Source: Russula earlei (lineage: Eukaryota; Basidiomycota; Agaricomycetes; Russulales; Russulaceae). Taken from it: a stretch of DNA of 64,000 nt. A program made the position numbers and the translations under genes. The stretch lies in NCBI GenBank assembly GCA_025769875.1, contig JAGFNK010000194.1:1-64000 (forward strand), in the 5' to 3' direction. This document shows, one piece after another, positions 54,901 through 64,000 of the stretch (within the stretch, counting starts at the first letter, position 1; each line of letters starts with the position of its first letter). The notes under the pieces were generated by a model. That model was not told the origin of the DNA. It ran no database searches and saw nothing but the letters and a program-made list of their open reading frames with translations.

Positions 54901-57900
54901 TTGGGCAGTCCTGAACAGCGTAGGACACCTGCTGGCACCTCAACTGCCAGACAACCTGTTCAATTTCAAGAACAAGTCTATCATCACTTACCAGCTAATT
55001 TGGCTGCTCACATGGCTGCCCTTCAACCAATGCCTGCTCCTCCACAGCATTATGGACAAACCTCTGCCACTTCTCTCCTTGCCCCTCCCCCTGTAAGTCA
55101 ACTTCATCTCAAAATAGGCTTTTTTCAACAATGAATATGAGTTGCAGATTATTACAAGGTCACATTCTGCTGCCCCTGGCTCTGGCTCTGGCTCTGCTGC
55201 TGCTGCTGTCTATAGATCTGGCTCTGGCTCTCTGTTGACTCCTGATCTTACTACTAACCCACCTCTTCCTCATTCCAATAGACAGTATCAGTATTTGCCA
55301 GCTGACTTGGCTGCTCAGCTTGCTGCCCTTCCTCCTCCACTGCAAAGAGGTCATCATGTCCCTGTTTCTGTAAGTTTTAATCATCTAAAATAGTTTATTA
55401 AAGATTAACTTTCCTTACTATAGACTATTTCAATGGCCCCAATCCCTTTTGGGCCTTCCTCCATGTCAAGATTTCCTGTTAATCAGGCTTCTATTCCTGT
55501 TCCTGCCTTTCCTGTCCCTGTCCCTCCTCATTCTTCTAATGGGCAGTATCCCAACCTGCCAGCTAACTTGGCTGCTCAGCTTGCTGCCCTTTCTTCTCCA
55601 CAATTGAGAGGTCATCATGTTTCCACTCATGTAAGCTTGATTATACATGATTATATATATTTCAGCTAAATGGCTTGCATGACAATAGGCAAATCCAACT
55701 GCTGGTATCCTTTCTGGCCCTTCTTCTATGGCTCCTGCTCCTGCTCCTGCCCCCCCCACTCCTTCCCCTTCTTCTTCCCCTATTCCTTCTCCACCTCCTT
55801 CTCCATCCTCTGCTCCTCCAAGCCCTCTACAATATCCTCATGCCCAAGTTTATCCAGAAGATCCCTTGCCTGTAAGTTTCTATTCTTTAAAGGGAAACAT
55901 ATATACTTAATATATATTATAGCAACCTCAGCTGCCACCCCCTCAAGCCATGCCAATTGCACAATGTCCTTTTGATCCTACATGGGCCATTCATGATCTT
56001 AAGGACTTGACCATCCAATGCCCTTTCTGCAAGGCACTCCATTGGCTAGATGAGCACCTTACCAACTCATCTAAAAGGACCCCCAAGTTTGGCATGTGTT
56101 GCTTGAGTGGCAAGATTGCCCTTCCTGCTCTTCATCCATGTCCCCCTGAGCTTTACAACCTCCTCACTGGCCAAGATCCCACTTCTAAAGCATTTTGCCT
56201 TCATATTCTCTCTTATAATAATGCTTTGGCCTTTACCTCAGTGGGAAGACAAGAGGATCATTCTGTTAATCAAGGACAAGGGCCTTGGGTCTTTAAGCTT
56301 CATGGGGAGCTCATTCACAGAATTGGGTCTCTTTTGCCACCAGAGGGACCTGATGCTGCTGCCCCTTCTTCTTATGCTCAACTCTACATTTATGACCCTG
56401 ACCAGGCCCTCAATATGTGCATGGCCCATCCTGCCAACTCTCACTTGCATCAAAACACCATGCAAATTCTTCAGGACATGGTCTATTGCTCTCATGCTGC
56501 AGTCCAGAAGTTCAAGCAGGCTTATGAGTTGACTCACCACCTTCCTAGAGAGCAAGACTGTACTCTCTCACTTCACTTTGATGCTGCATGTGATAGGCAT
56601 TGCTATAATGCCCCTGATGCTGCCATCAATGAGATTGCAGCCATTATTCCAGGTGATGGGGATGAGCCTAAACATTCACAAGATATCATCTTACACCTTA
56701 GGGAGGGCCCTCTATAGTGCATCTCTGATACCCATCCTTTCTACCCCTCACTCAGATATGTCTTGCTTTATCCCACTGGCCAGTTAGGATGGTTCCCAAA
56801 CATCCCTTATCAAAATGTCCAAGGTGGCCCTGCTCAGAGAAAGTGTGTTTCCTTGGCTCAATTTCATCACTATCGCCTTCATATTCACCCTCATCTCTCT
56901 GACTCTCATCACATCTTCCTCTCTGGCAAACTCTTTCAAGTGTATGCCTGTGAGGCATGGGCAGTTGCAGAGCAGTATCACCTTAACTTCATCAGGATGA
57001 ATCAAAACAAGCTCAGGGTGGAGATCTATAAGGGTCTGGCAGATGCTGTTGCTGCCAATGTTGATGTTGACCCAGACCAACTAGGCAAGAGATTCATCCT
57101 TCCCTCTAGCTTCTCTGGCAGCACCAGAAACATGCAGCAGCATCTCCAAGATGCCTTGGCCATCAACTGCTTCTATGGTGGGGGTGACCTCTTCATCACC
57201 ATGACTGCCAATCCCTCTTGGCCTGAGGTTCACTCTGCTCTCCTCCCTGGGCAGACTGCCAATGAGCGCCCTAACTTGGTGGTCAGAGTCTTTCATGCCA
57301 AGCTCAGGTCCTTCATCAATGACATCAAGGCTGGCTTGCTGGGTGATTGGGCAGCTCACCTTTACACCATAAAGTTTCATAAGAGGGGCCTCCCCCATGC
57401 CCACATCATTGTCTTCCTTCAGCCCCACTCCAAGTTGCACACCCCTGACCAGATTGACAGTCTCATGTCTTCTGAGTTCCCAGAGGACCATCCTGAGCTG
57501 CTTGAACTCATCAAGAAGTTCATGGTTGACAGGCCCTGTGGTAACCAGAACAGTAATTCCCCTTGCATGATGAATGGCTTATGTTCCAAGGGGTTTCCTA
57601 AGCCCTTTAGGGAGAAGACTTCTGTTACTAAGGACTCCTATACATGCACCAGGAGGAGGGACACTGGCCATGCTCATCTCATTGGTGGCAAGAAGATCAT
57701 AAACTAATGGGTGGTCTATCATTTCCCTTTTCTCATCTGGAAGTACAGGTGTCACATCAATGTGGAGTCTGTTGCCTCTGTCAAGGCTCTCAAGTACATC
57801 TACAAGTATGTCTACAAGGGCCATGACAGGACCACTATGCAGTTTGGCAGGTGCATGGATGAGGTCGAGCTCTACTTGGATGCAAGATATGTTAGCAGCT

Positions 57901-58589
57901 GTGAGGCAGTGTGGAGACTCTTTCTCTTTGAGCTGCAGGAGCAGGTTCCCAATGTGGTGCACCTCCAGGTCCATCTTCCTGATCAGCACAGTGTTGTCTA
58001 CAATCCTCAAGTTCTTGAGGAAGTCCCAAATAAGCCCACCACACTCACCGGATGGTTTGAGGCCAATGCTGCTGCTCCAGAGGGCTCTGACATTCTGGAT
58101 CTTCTCTACCAAGATTATCCCTCCAAGATGGTCTGGAACAAAAGCACTCATAGGTGGACTCTGAGGGACAGGGGCTTTGCTATTGGGAGGATGTTCCATG
58201 CTCACCCTACTTCTGGAGAGCGCTTCTACCTGCACCTCCTTCTCACCTCTGTCAAGGGTGTAACCTCTTTTGAAAACCTTTGCTCATTTGAAGGCACTCT
58301 CTATCCCTATTTCAGAGAGGCTTGCATTGCAAGAGGTCTTCTAGAAGATGATCAAGAGTGGCAGCAATGCTTGGAGGAAGCCAGTCATATGTGCACAGGT
58401 GCTCAGCTGCGACACCTCTTTGTCACCATCCTCAAGGACTGCATCCCTTCTCAACCCAGGGCACTTTGGGACAGATTCTCTGCATCTATCTGTGATGACC
58501 TCAAGCACAAGCTCCAGCAGCATCTCAACATCCCAGAGCCAACTGAAGAACAGGTGAAGGACTATGGCCTCCATCTTATTGACCTCCTC
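54901..58589 (+). pseudogene. Helitron Rep/helicase protein (Rep part)
   Basis: The head is built of short exons ending at GTAAGT-type donors (55093, 55370, 55631 and 55872). The third exon's donor and next acceptor (about 55631-55664) frame a 34-base gap. A long exon from about 55923 follows, with the Zn-binding CPFCKALHWLD...FGMCCLSGKI region. Then comes the Helitron-like N domain (YACEAWAVAEQYHLNFIRMN), the HUH motif FHKRGLPHAHIIVFL near 57370-57420, and the two-Tyr motif ALKYIYKYVYKGHD near 57790-57830. There are stops at about 56716 (TAG) and 57705 (TAA) within otherwise continuous homology. Rep nicks and rejoins DNA during rolling-circle transposition. This copy cannot do so because of the stops and the missing helicase. 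Confidence 0.85.
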
Positions 58590-59539
58590 TGTCATGAACC
58601 ACTCTCCGGAGAGGGCCCTTGAAGGACCCTTCCTTATGAGAGGAAACCCAGTCCCTATGGTCTCACCCTGTTCACATGGACAAAAGGGGTGAGTAGAGGT
58701 GTCCACAATATCGCGCGAGCGATTCTCGGCACAATCAACATACAACAAGCCCCACTTAATGGCAACCCTTTTAGCAATAAAGGACAGTATTATAGCCTCC
58801 CTAAGGACCCTTTAGGACGACTCTAAGTGCCCTACAATAGGCACTAACACAATACTAAGGACCCTACAACGTGTTATTAGACTAACTCTAATAACTATAG
58901 AACAAACTATAAAGCAATACTAAGGACCTTAATAAAAGTATTAGGGTCGACTCTAAGGACCCTAATAGAACTATATAAAGGGCCTGATAGACAACTCTAT
59001 TCCTGGAACCAAACTACAAGTCCCCAAATGACTGGCCCTAAACTAACTAACAGCAAATGAATCAGGTGCTTTGCACGTGTACTAAAGCAGTGAACACATG
59101 GACAATAGGGGCTCTTACTCATCATTAGAAGCCCCCTTACTCAGCAGCTTACTGAGCATGACTGAGCATGCTCAGTAAGCGTACTCCGACTTCTTACTCG
59201 TCCATCTATTGTGCTTGATAACAAGGTTATGACTTGTTCCCTATTTAGCAGTTCTCTTGTAGTATATAAGCACTCAATAAAGTAGCGGACAGTCTTCAGA
59301 CTGTCCATTTGTTTACAGCACTCTCCAATCCTGGGATACTCCTTTAAGGACCGTCCCCTTGTGACCATTCTGGCTACTTCCCTGCGTACCTGCTTGACTC
59401 TGCCAGTAGCTGTACCTCTCTGGTACTTGATACTGCTGTGGACTCTGCTCCTTGCCCACACTGTCCTAGACATCTACTGACTCGTCTTCAAACTGACCCC
59501 TCGCTCTTGAACTGGATAGTTCAACAGTGAGTCTTGACA
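58590..59539 (+). repeat. Solo LTR of the 960-bp family, copy E
   Basis: 950 bp, TGTCATGAACC to AGTCTTGACA, target duplication TCCTC at 58585-58589 and 59540-59544. It is slightly shorter than the others and more diverged, with many small changes. Confidence 0.94.
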
Positions 59540-59706
59540 TCCTCCTCTCCCACTCTGCCAAAAGACTTCAGGATGTTAGGATTCTTATGTTCTCTTCCAC
59601 TTACCTATGCTTTGGTGACTCATCCCTGCTTACTGCCACTTACTCATCTGTGCTTACTCTTGCTTAGTGATTGATTACTCATTGCTTACCATTTGATGAC
59701 AGATAC

Positions 59707-60198
59707 TGTCACCAACTGGGGGCAGTGTCTCTGACAAATCATTTCATGCATGAGATGTGTGCACTGAGTCAAGCAAGACAACGAGTTCTTGTGAGATTCG
59801 GGGTTCTTGGTGACAACACAGTGAAAGCTAGTGTGTACCGTGGAGAGGAAATATAGTGATTAAGTCTTTGCGTTTGAAGACTAGAGTGAACGAAGGAGTT
59901 TGTGGAACAATTGCTTGATTTTTTGCAAGCCTACAGTCGCGAAGCTGAATCCAGTGATATTTCACAAGAGAACAAGCTTAGGGCTTGTTCTCCTCTACTT
60001 GACAGGTTTATATAGACAGATACTACCTATATCAAATGGTAGGCATGAGGTAACAATGAGATGATCAGACTGGAACACGTTGGAAGGTGGTGGTATGTGC
60101 AAGGCAAGTGAGTCATGAGAACGCGTGGGAATTGTGAGGCTTGTCCAGGTAGGCTTGTTTGGTTGCCGGTCCGGTCCGAGGTACCAGTACTTGTGACA
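59707..60198 (-). repeat. Gypsy-4 3' LTR
   Basis: 492 bp, TGTCACCAACTG to ACTTGTGACA on the plus strand. Many CG positions of the Gypsy-2 LTR are TG or CA here (for example CATGCATGAGATGTG at the start), so it is strongly CpG-depleted. Confidence 0.94.
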
Positions 60199-60216
60199 TC
60201 ACCCCCTTGTTAACAT

Positions 60217-61392
60217 CTAAGTGATGTAAGGGATGATGGTGGAGTGGCAGTGATGGGTGTGGAAGTGGAGTTGGTCATGGGGGACTTGACACATTCTGTC
60301 GGTCTTGCATCGTTGATGTGGATTTCTGCAGTGGTCAGCTGTGTGTCCATGGTGATTGCAGAGGACGCAGATGGCAATCTTGGGGCATTCAAAAGTGTTG
60401 TGTTCCCCGTCATAGCACCAAGCGCATTTGTCAGAGAGTCGAGGGGAGAACTGATACCATGGGTCCATTAAGGCCTCTTTGGCATCCTTGTGTTCTTGAT
60501 CGGTGAGTTGGGGCATGGTCCCAAATAAGACTCATGGCTCAAGGCAGGCTTTGGCGTTGGCTTTGGCTAGCTTGACTTCCAAATCTCTTACTTCCCAAAC
60601 CATGTTGTGGTATCTTTCTTGAGCAGTGACGAGGCTGTTTGCTATCTGTTGTACCTTTTTTATGGCGAATCGATAGCGGTGTACTTCGGCTTCTAAAGAC
60701 AGGTCCTGTTTGAACCTGAGTGCCTCGTCTATTGCTGTGGTGTGTCTAAGGCCGTCTTTGAACAAGAAGGCGTCCTTTTGTGTGAGAAGGGGGCGAGGGT
60801 AGGGGTTGGCTCGTGCTTGAATGGGTATGCGGTGAGTGGGGCATCCAGGGCCATAAGTGGCTAGCAGAGAGGGGAAGCTGTGTATGAGATCAGGAAGGAC
60901 AAAGCGAGGGGGAAGCATATCATCTTTGTTGCCTGGGTCTGGGATAAGTATATCTAGTCCTAGGTCTCCTTCTTCCCATCTTTCATGGTTTGTTGGGGCA
61001 AAGTTTTCATTGAGCAGGATGATGTTTTCAGCCTGTTCGATGATGGGAGTAGTTACACGTGAAGGGATTGGAATAGGGTCAGGTGATGGGGAGCGAACAT
61101 GATAGGAAGGACTATGGGTTCTGATGGGGGAATTGGTTCCTTGTGTGGGGGATCAATTGCCAAAGGCATGTAGTATGGTGGTGAGAGAGTTGTCTTCCCA
61201 TAGTTTGTGTGCTTGTATGATCATTGCTGCGTGTTGTGCGGCACATCGAATGAGTAACCTGGTGTTAATGGTTGCCACCGTTGAAGGGGATGGTTCTCCG
61301 GACAGCAGTAGATGGATGAGCATAGGAGAGTAAGGAGGAGTAGGTACGAGAGTAGTGGTGGAGGTAGCAGGGGAGTTCTGTGTAGAGGACAT
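60217..61392 (-). pseudogene. Chromovirus accessory ORF, double CCHC (Gypsy-4 copy)
   Basis: Starts MSSTQNSPATSTTTL at 61392 and passes without a stop through RCAAQHAAMIIQAHKLWED. This shows that the N-terminal extension before the internal Met is part of the same ancestral frame. After a stop near 61153 and a deletion near 60985 it continues LPPRFVLPDLIHSFPSLLATYGPG (60918 onward) and ends with CAWCYDGEHNTFEC and CVLCNHHGHTADHC (60516-60217). A TGA near 60530 splits the last part. Confidence 0.85.
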
Positions 61393-61457
61393 ATTGTAGT
61401 ATGGAGGTGGAGCGGTGGGGAATGATCATTTTGTAGGTGGTGTCTTTATACTTGGGG

Positions 61458-62420
61458 TCATCCAGCCGAAGTGGAGTAATATTCTTTTAGAAGTTCTGGG
61501 GCGTTAAAGTTGTGGTGGCCGACCCAGGAGTCATCTGATGCAGGGTATCCTTTCCAATGCACAAGGTATTGAAGTTTACGTGTTCGTCCAAACCTTCTAG
61601 TGTCTAGAATCACTTCAATTTCATATTCTTCCTCATTTTCAATGGTGGGTGGGGGGTGTGTAAATGGCGTGCCGTATTCTTCTGTCTCCTTGCAAGGGAG
61701 AAGTAAATTGATGTGGAAGACGTTGTGTATTTTCATTGATGGCGGGAGTTGTAATTGATAAGCAACTTTGGAAATTCTTTTTGTGATGGGGAATGGGCCA
61801 TATCTTTTAGGCATTAACTTGCATGTTCCTCATGTCTTGAGGTTCTTTGCTTCTAACCATACAAGGGTCCCTTCTTCCGTTTCCTTGGCGTCAGGTTTTA
61901 GGGGTTGTTGTTTGCATTCTAGAAGTAGTTGTGTGTCTTGTCTTGCTTCTTCTAATTGTTTTAGGCCATTGATGGATGAAGGCATGTTGTTGTCTTCTAG
62001 ACTGATGTTAATTTGGGGTTTGAATCCCATGAGGAGTTCATGCGGTGATCTTCGTGATGATTCGGGTTTCCATGAGTTGTGTGCGTATTCTGCCAAGGGA
62101 AGTTTTGCCCAGGAATGAGGATGGGTCGTGGTCCAGGGTCTTAGGTATTGTTCTAGCCATGCGTTCATTCTTTCTGTTTGTCCATCGGTTTGGGGGTGGA
62201 ATGCAGTGGACATGTTTTGTTTGATGCCTAGATTTTTACATATGGCTCTAGAGAAGTTTGATGCGAATTGAGGGTCTCTGTTGTAGATGATTCTCTTGGG
62301 AATACCAAACCAGGGCACGAGGTGTTTCAAGTACTCGTGTGCGACACCTGTTCCATCAATCATTTTGTTGCATGGGATGAACTTTGTCACTTTGGAGCAT
62401 CCTTGGACAATGATGGTAAG
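61458..62420 (-). pseudogene. Gypsy-4 chromodomain and integrase, downstream part
   Basis: The chromodomain frame is 61814-61458 (KRYGPFPITKR...YLVHWKGYPASDDSW). The integrase runs from about 62420 (QGCSKVTKFIPCNK) to 61830 with NRDPQFASNF and DGQTERMN. The usual SDRDPRF catalytic block reads YNRDPQF, with the catalytic Asp retained. The usual TGA separates the core from the KRYGPFPI part. Confidence 0.88.
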
Positions 62421-63382
62421 TGTCATGAACCATTCTCCGGAAAGGGTCCTTGAAGGACCCTTCCTTATAGGAGGAAACCCAGCCTCCATGGTGTCACCCT
62501 GTTCACACGAGCAAAAGGGGTGAGTAGAGGTGTCCACAATATTGCGCGTGCATTGTTGCGCGAGTGATTCTCGGCACAATCGACATACAGCAAGCCCCAC
62601 TTAAAGGCAACCCTTTTAACAACAAAAGACAGTATTAGGGCCTTCCTAAAGACCCTTTGGAACGACCCTAGAAGTTCTACAATAGGCACTAACCTAGTAT
62701 CAAAGGCCCTACAACACGTTATTAGACCAACTCTAATAACTATAGAACGGACTATAAGGCAATACTAAGGACCTTAATAGAAGTATTAGGGTCGACTCTA
62801 GGGACCCTAATAGAACTATATAAGGGCCTTATAAGATAACACTATCCCCTAACCAAACTACAAGTCCTCAAATGACCGGCCCTAAACTAACTAACAGGAA
62901 ATGAATCAGGTGCTCGCATGTGCACTAAAGCAGTGAACACGTGGACAAGGGAAGCTCTTACTCATCAAGAAGAGCCTTCTTACTCAGCAGCTTACTGAGC
63001 ATGACTGAGCATGCTCAGTAAGCGTCCTCCGACTTCTTACTCATCACTCTATTGTGCTTGATAACAAGGTTATGACTTGTTCCCTATTTAGCAGTTCTCT
63101 TGTAGTATATAAGCGCTCAATAAAGTAGCGGACAGTCCTCAGACTGTCCATTTGTTTACGGCACTCTCCATTCCTGGGATACTCCTTTAAGGACCGTCCC
63201 CTTGTGACTATCCTGGCCTCTTCTCTGCGTGATTGCCCTACTCTCACAGTAACCATGCCTCTCTGGTATCTGTTACTACTCTGGTTTTTACTCCTAGCCC
63301 ACGCCGTCTTAGACATCTATCGACTCGTCTTTGAGCTTATCCCTCGCTCTTGAACTGGATAGTTCAACAGTGAGTCTTGACA
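62421..63382 (+). repeat. Solo LTR of the 960-bp family, copy F
   Basis: 962 bp, TGTCATGAACC to AGTCTTGACA, target duplication GTAAG at 62416-62420 and 63383-63387, inserted between the integrase blocks TIV and QGCSK. Confidence 0.95.
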
Positions 63383-64000
63383 GTAAGAACACTGTCAAAT
63401 CCTTCTGATTTAGGTAGGTCAGTGATGAGATCCATCGATATGTATTGAAAGGGGGCTTGTTCAACGTGTGTGTTGAGTGGGAAAGTCATGGCTTTCTTTT
63501 GGGGTATGTTGGTCTTAGATTCTTGATATTTGGCGCAACCCTTGACATATTGTTCTATGAACTGTCATAGTCTAGGTCCTTTGTAATGTTGTTTGACTAA
63601 ATCCCAGGTGTCAGCTATTCCTGGGTGTCCTGCAAAGGGGGTGTCGTGAAATTGTCTCAAGATTTCTCATCGTTTGTCAGGTTTGTCTGGTAGGTAGGTT
63701 TTTCATGTGAAGATTTCGGGTGGTAATAGCGTGGTTTTTTGTTCTTCTACCCCCTTGTTAAGGTCTTTGCGATGAGAAAGTGTGTCAGCAATTGTGTGTG
63801 TGTGTCCAAGGACATGTTCCATGGTGATATTGAAATCTTGCATGTATTGCATCCATCTGGCTTGTCGTCCTGTTAATTTTTGTGGTTTTTGAAATAAGTG
63901 AGGTTTTTATGGTCTGTCCTTATTCTGACTGGTTTATCAGCTCCTAGGAAGAATGGTTGTCTGCTTTTTAGTCTGAAAATTACCGCCGCTAATTCTTTGT
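63383..64000 (-). pseudogene. Gypsy-4 integrase N-terminus and RNase H, partial
   Basis: The minus strand reads the RNase H end (RTDHKNL-like, near 63920), the VPGHTHTIADTL region, the integrase zinc domain (GHPGIADTWDLVKQHY) and MDLITDLPKSEGFDS adjoining the LTR. It is cut by the window end. Confidence 0.85.

Larger units (their letters stand above)
54885..59706 (+). mobile_element. Helitron, truncated, interrupted by a solo LTR
   Basis: It encodes the N-terminal and Rep (HUH) parts of a fungal Helitron. The helicase part is missing because the element is cut at 59707 by the Gypsy-4 LTR. A solo LTR (58590-59539) splits it; sequence on both sides joins in frame (LIDLL-LSHSAKRL) when the LTR and one TCCTC copy are removed. 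The 5' TC end and the 3' hairpin/CTRR end are not visible. Confidence 0.88.
59707..64000 (-). mobile_element. Gypsy-4: chromovirus, 3' part, runs off the right edge
   Basis: It contains the 3' LTR (59707-60198), the accessory ORF, chromodomain, integrase and part of RNase H up to the window end; the remainder lies outside. The left flank 5-mer is GATAC (59702-59706), to be compared with the missing right end. A solo LTR (62421-63382) is nested in the integrase. Confidence 0.93.

Noticed and set aside
1..64000. CRISPR arrays, rRNA or tRNA genes, telomeric repeats
   Set aside because: No spaced direct repeats, cloverleaf, rRNA core sequence or telomere units were recognised.

Overview
The window looks like a TE-rich accessory region of a filamentous basidiomycete, most likely an Agaricomycete. 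The evidence is short GT-AG introns (49-65 bp, one of 192 bp), intact fungal eEF1B-gamma and Hsp20 genes, decayed members of two gene families typical of expanded agaricomycete repertoires (F-box/LRR proteins and polytopic membrane proteins), and Ty3/gypsy chromoviruses, Copia fragments, a Helitron and a PIF/Harbinger element. No prokaryotic feature was seen.

Layout. (1) 499-7856: a complete minus-strand chromovirus (Gypsy-1) with two 490-bp LTRs and a perfect ATTGA target duplication. (2) 8.2-26.6 kb: a gene island. Two MITE-like GAAACC-rich repeats bracket an F-box/LRR pseudogene, a membrane-protein pseudogene, a four-TM gene, eEF1B-gamma, a poly(A) retroposon with a 17-bp target duplication, a single-TM acidic-tail gene, Hsp20, and a small secreted-protein gene. 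Several of these genes only appear once introns are removed. (3) 27.45-27.85 kb: a palindrome with 193-bp arms and a 6-nt loop. (4) 28.4-33.7 kb: Copia remains, a solo chromovirus LTR, and the first copy of a roughly 960-bp LTR family known here only as solo LTRs. (5) 33.7-64.0 kb: a nested TE stack. Gypsy-2 (minus) abuts a truncated Gypsy-3 (plus), which hosts a Harbinger element, a long-TIR element and a solo LTR. A Helitron follows, split by a solo LTR and cut by Gypsy-4 (minus), which runs off the right edge.

The main biological story is the chromovirus family. All four copies carry an extra ORF of about 415 codons between the integrase/chromodomain and the 3' LTR, ending in two CCHC zinc knuckles. 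The primer-binding site is not obviously tRNA-like. It is an exact 11-nt complement of a sequence about 34 nt downstream of the LTR TATA box, which suggests Tf1-type self-primed reverse transcription. The two Gypsy-1 LTRs differ at 16 positions by my reading, all of them CpG transitions, and several nonsense codons in the elements are CGA-to-TGA changes. This points to cytosine methylation and deamination as the main decay process.

Most TE coordinates rest on base-level LTR/TIR ends with matching target duplications. Introns are predictions from splice motifs and reading-frame continuity.
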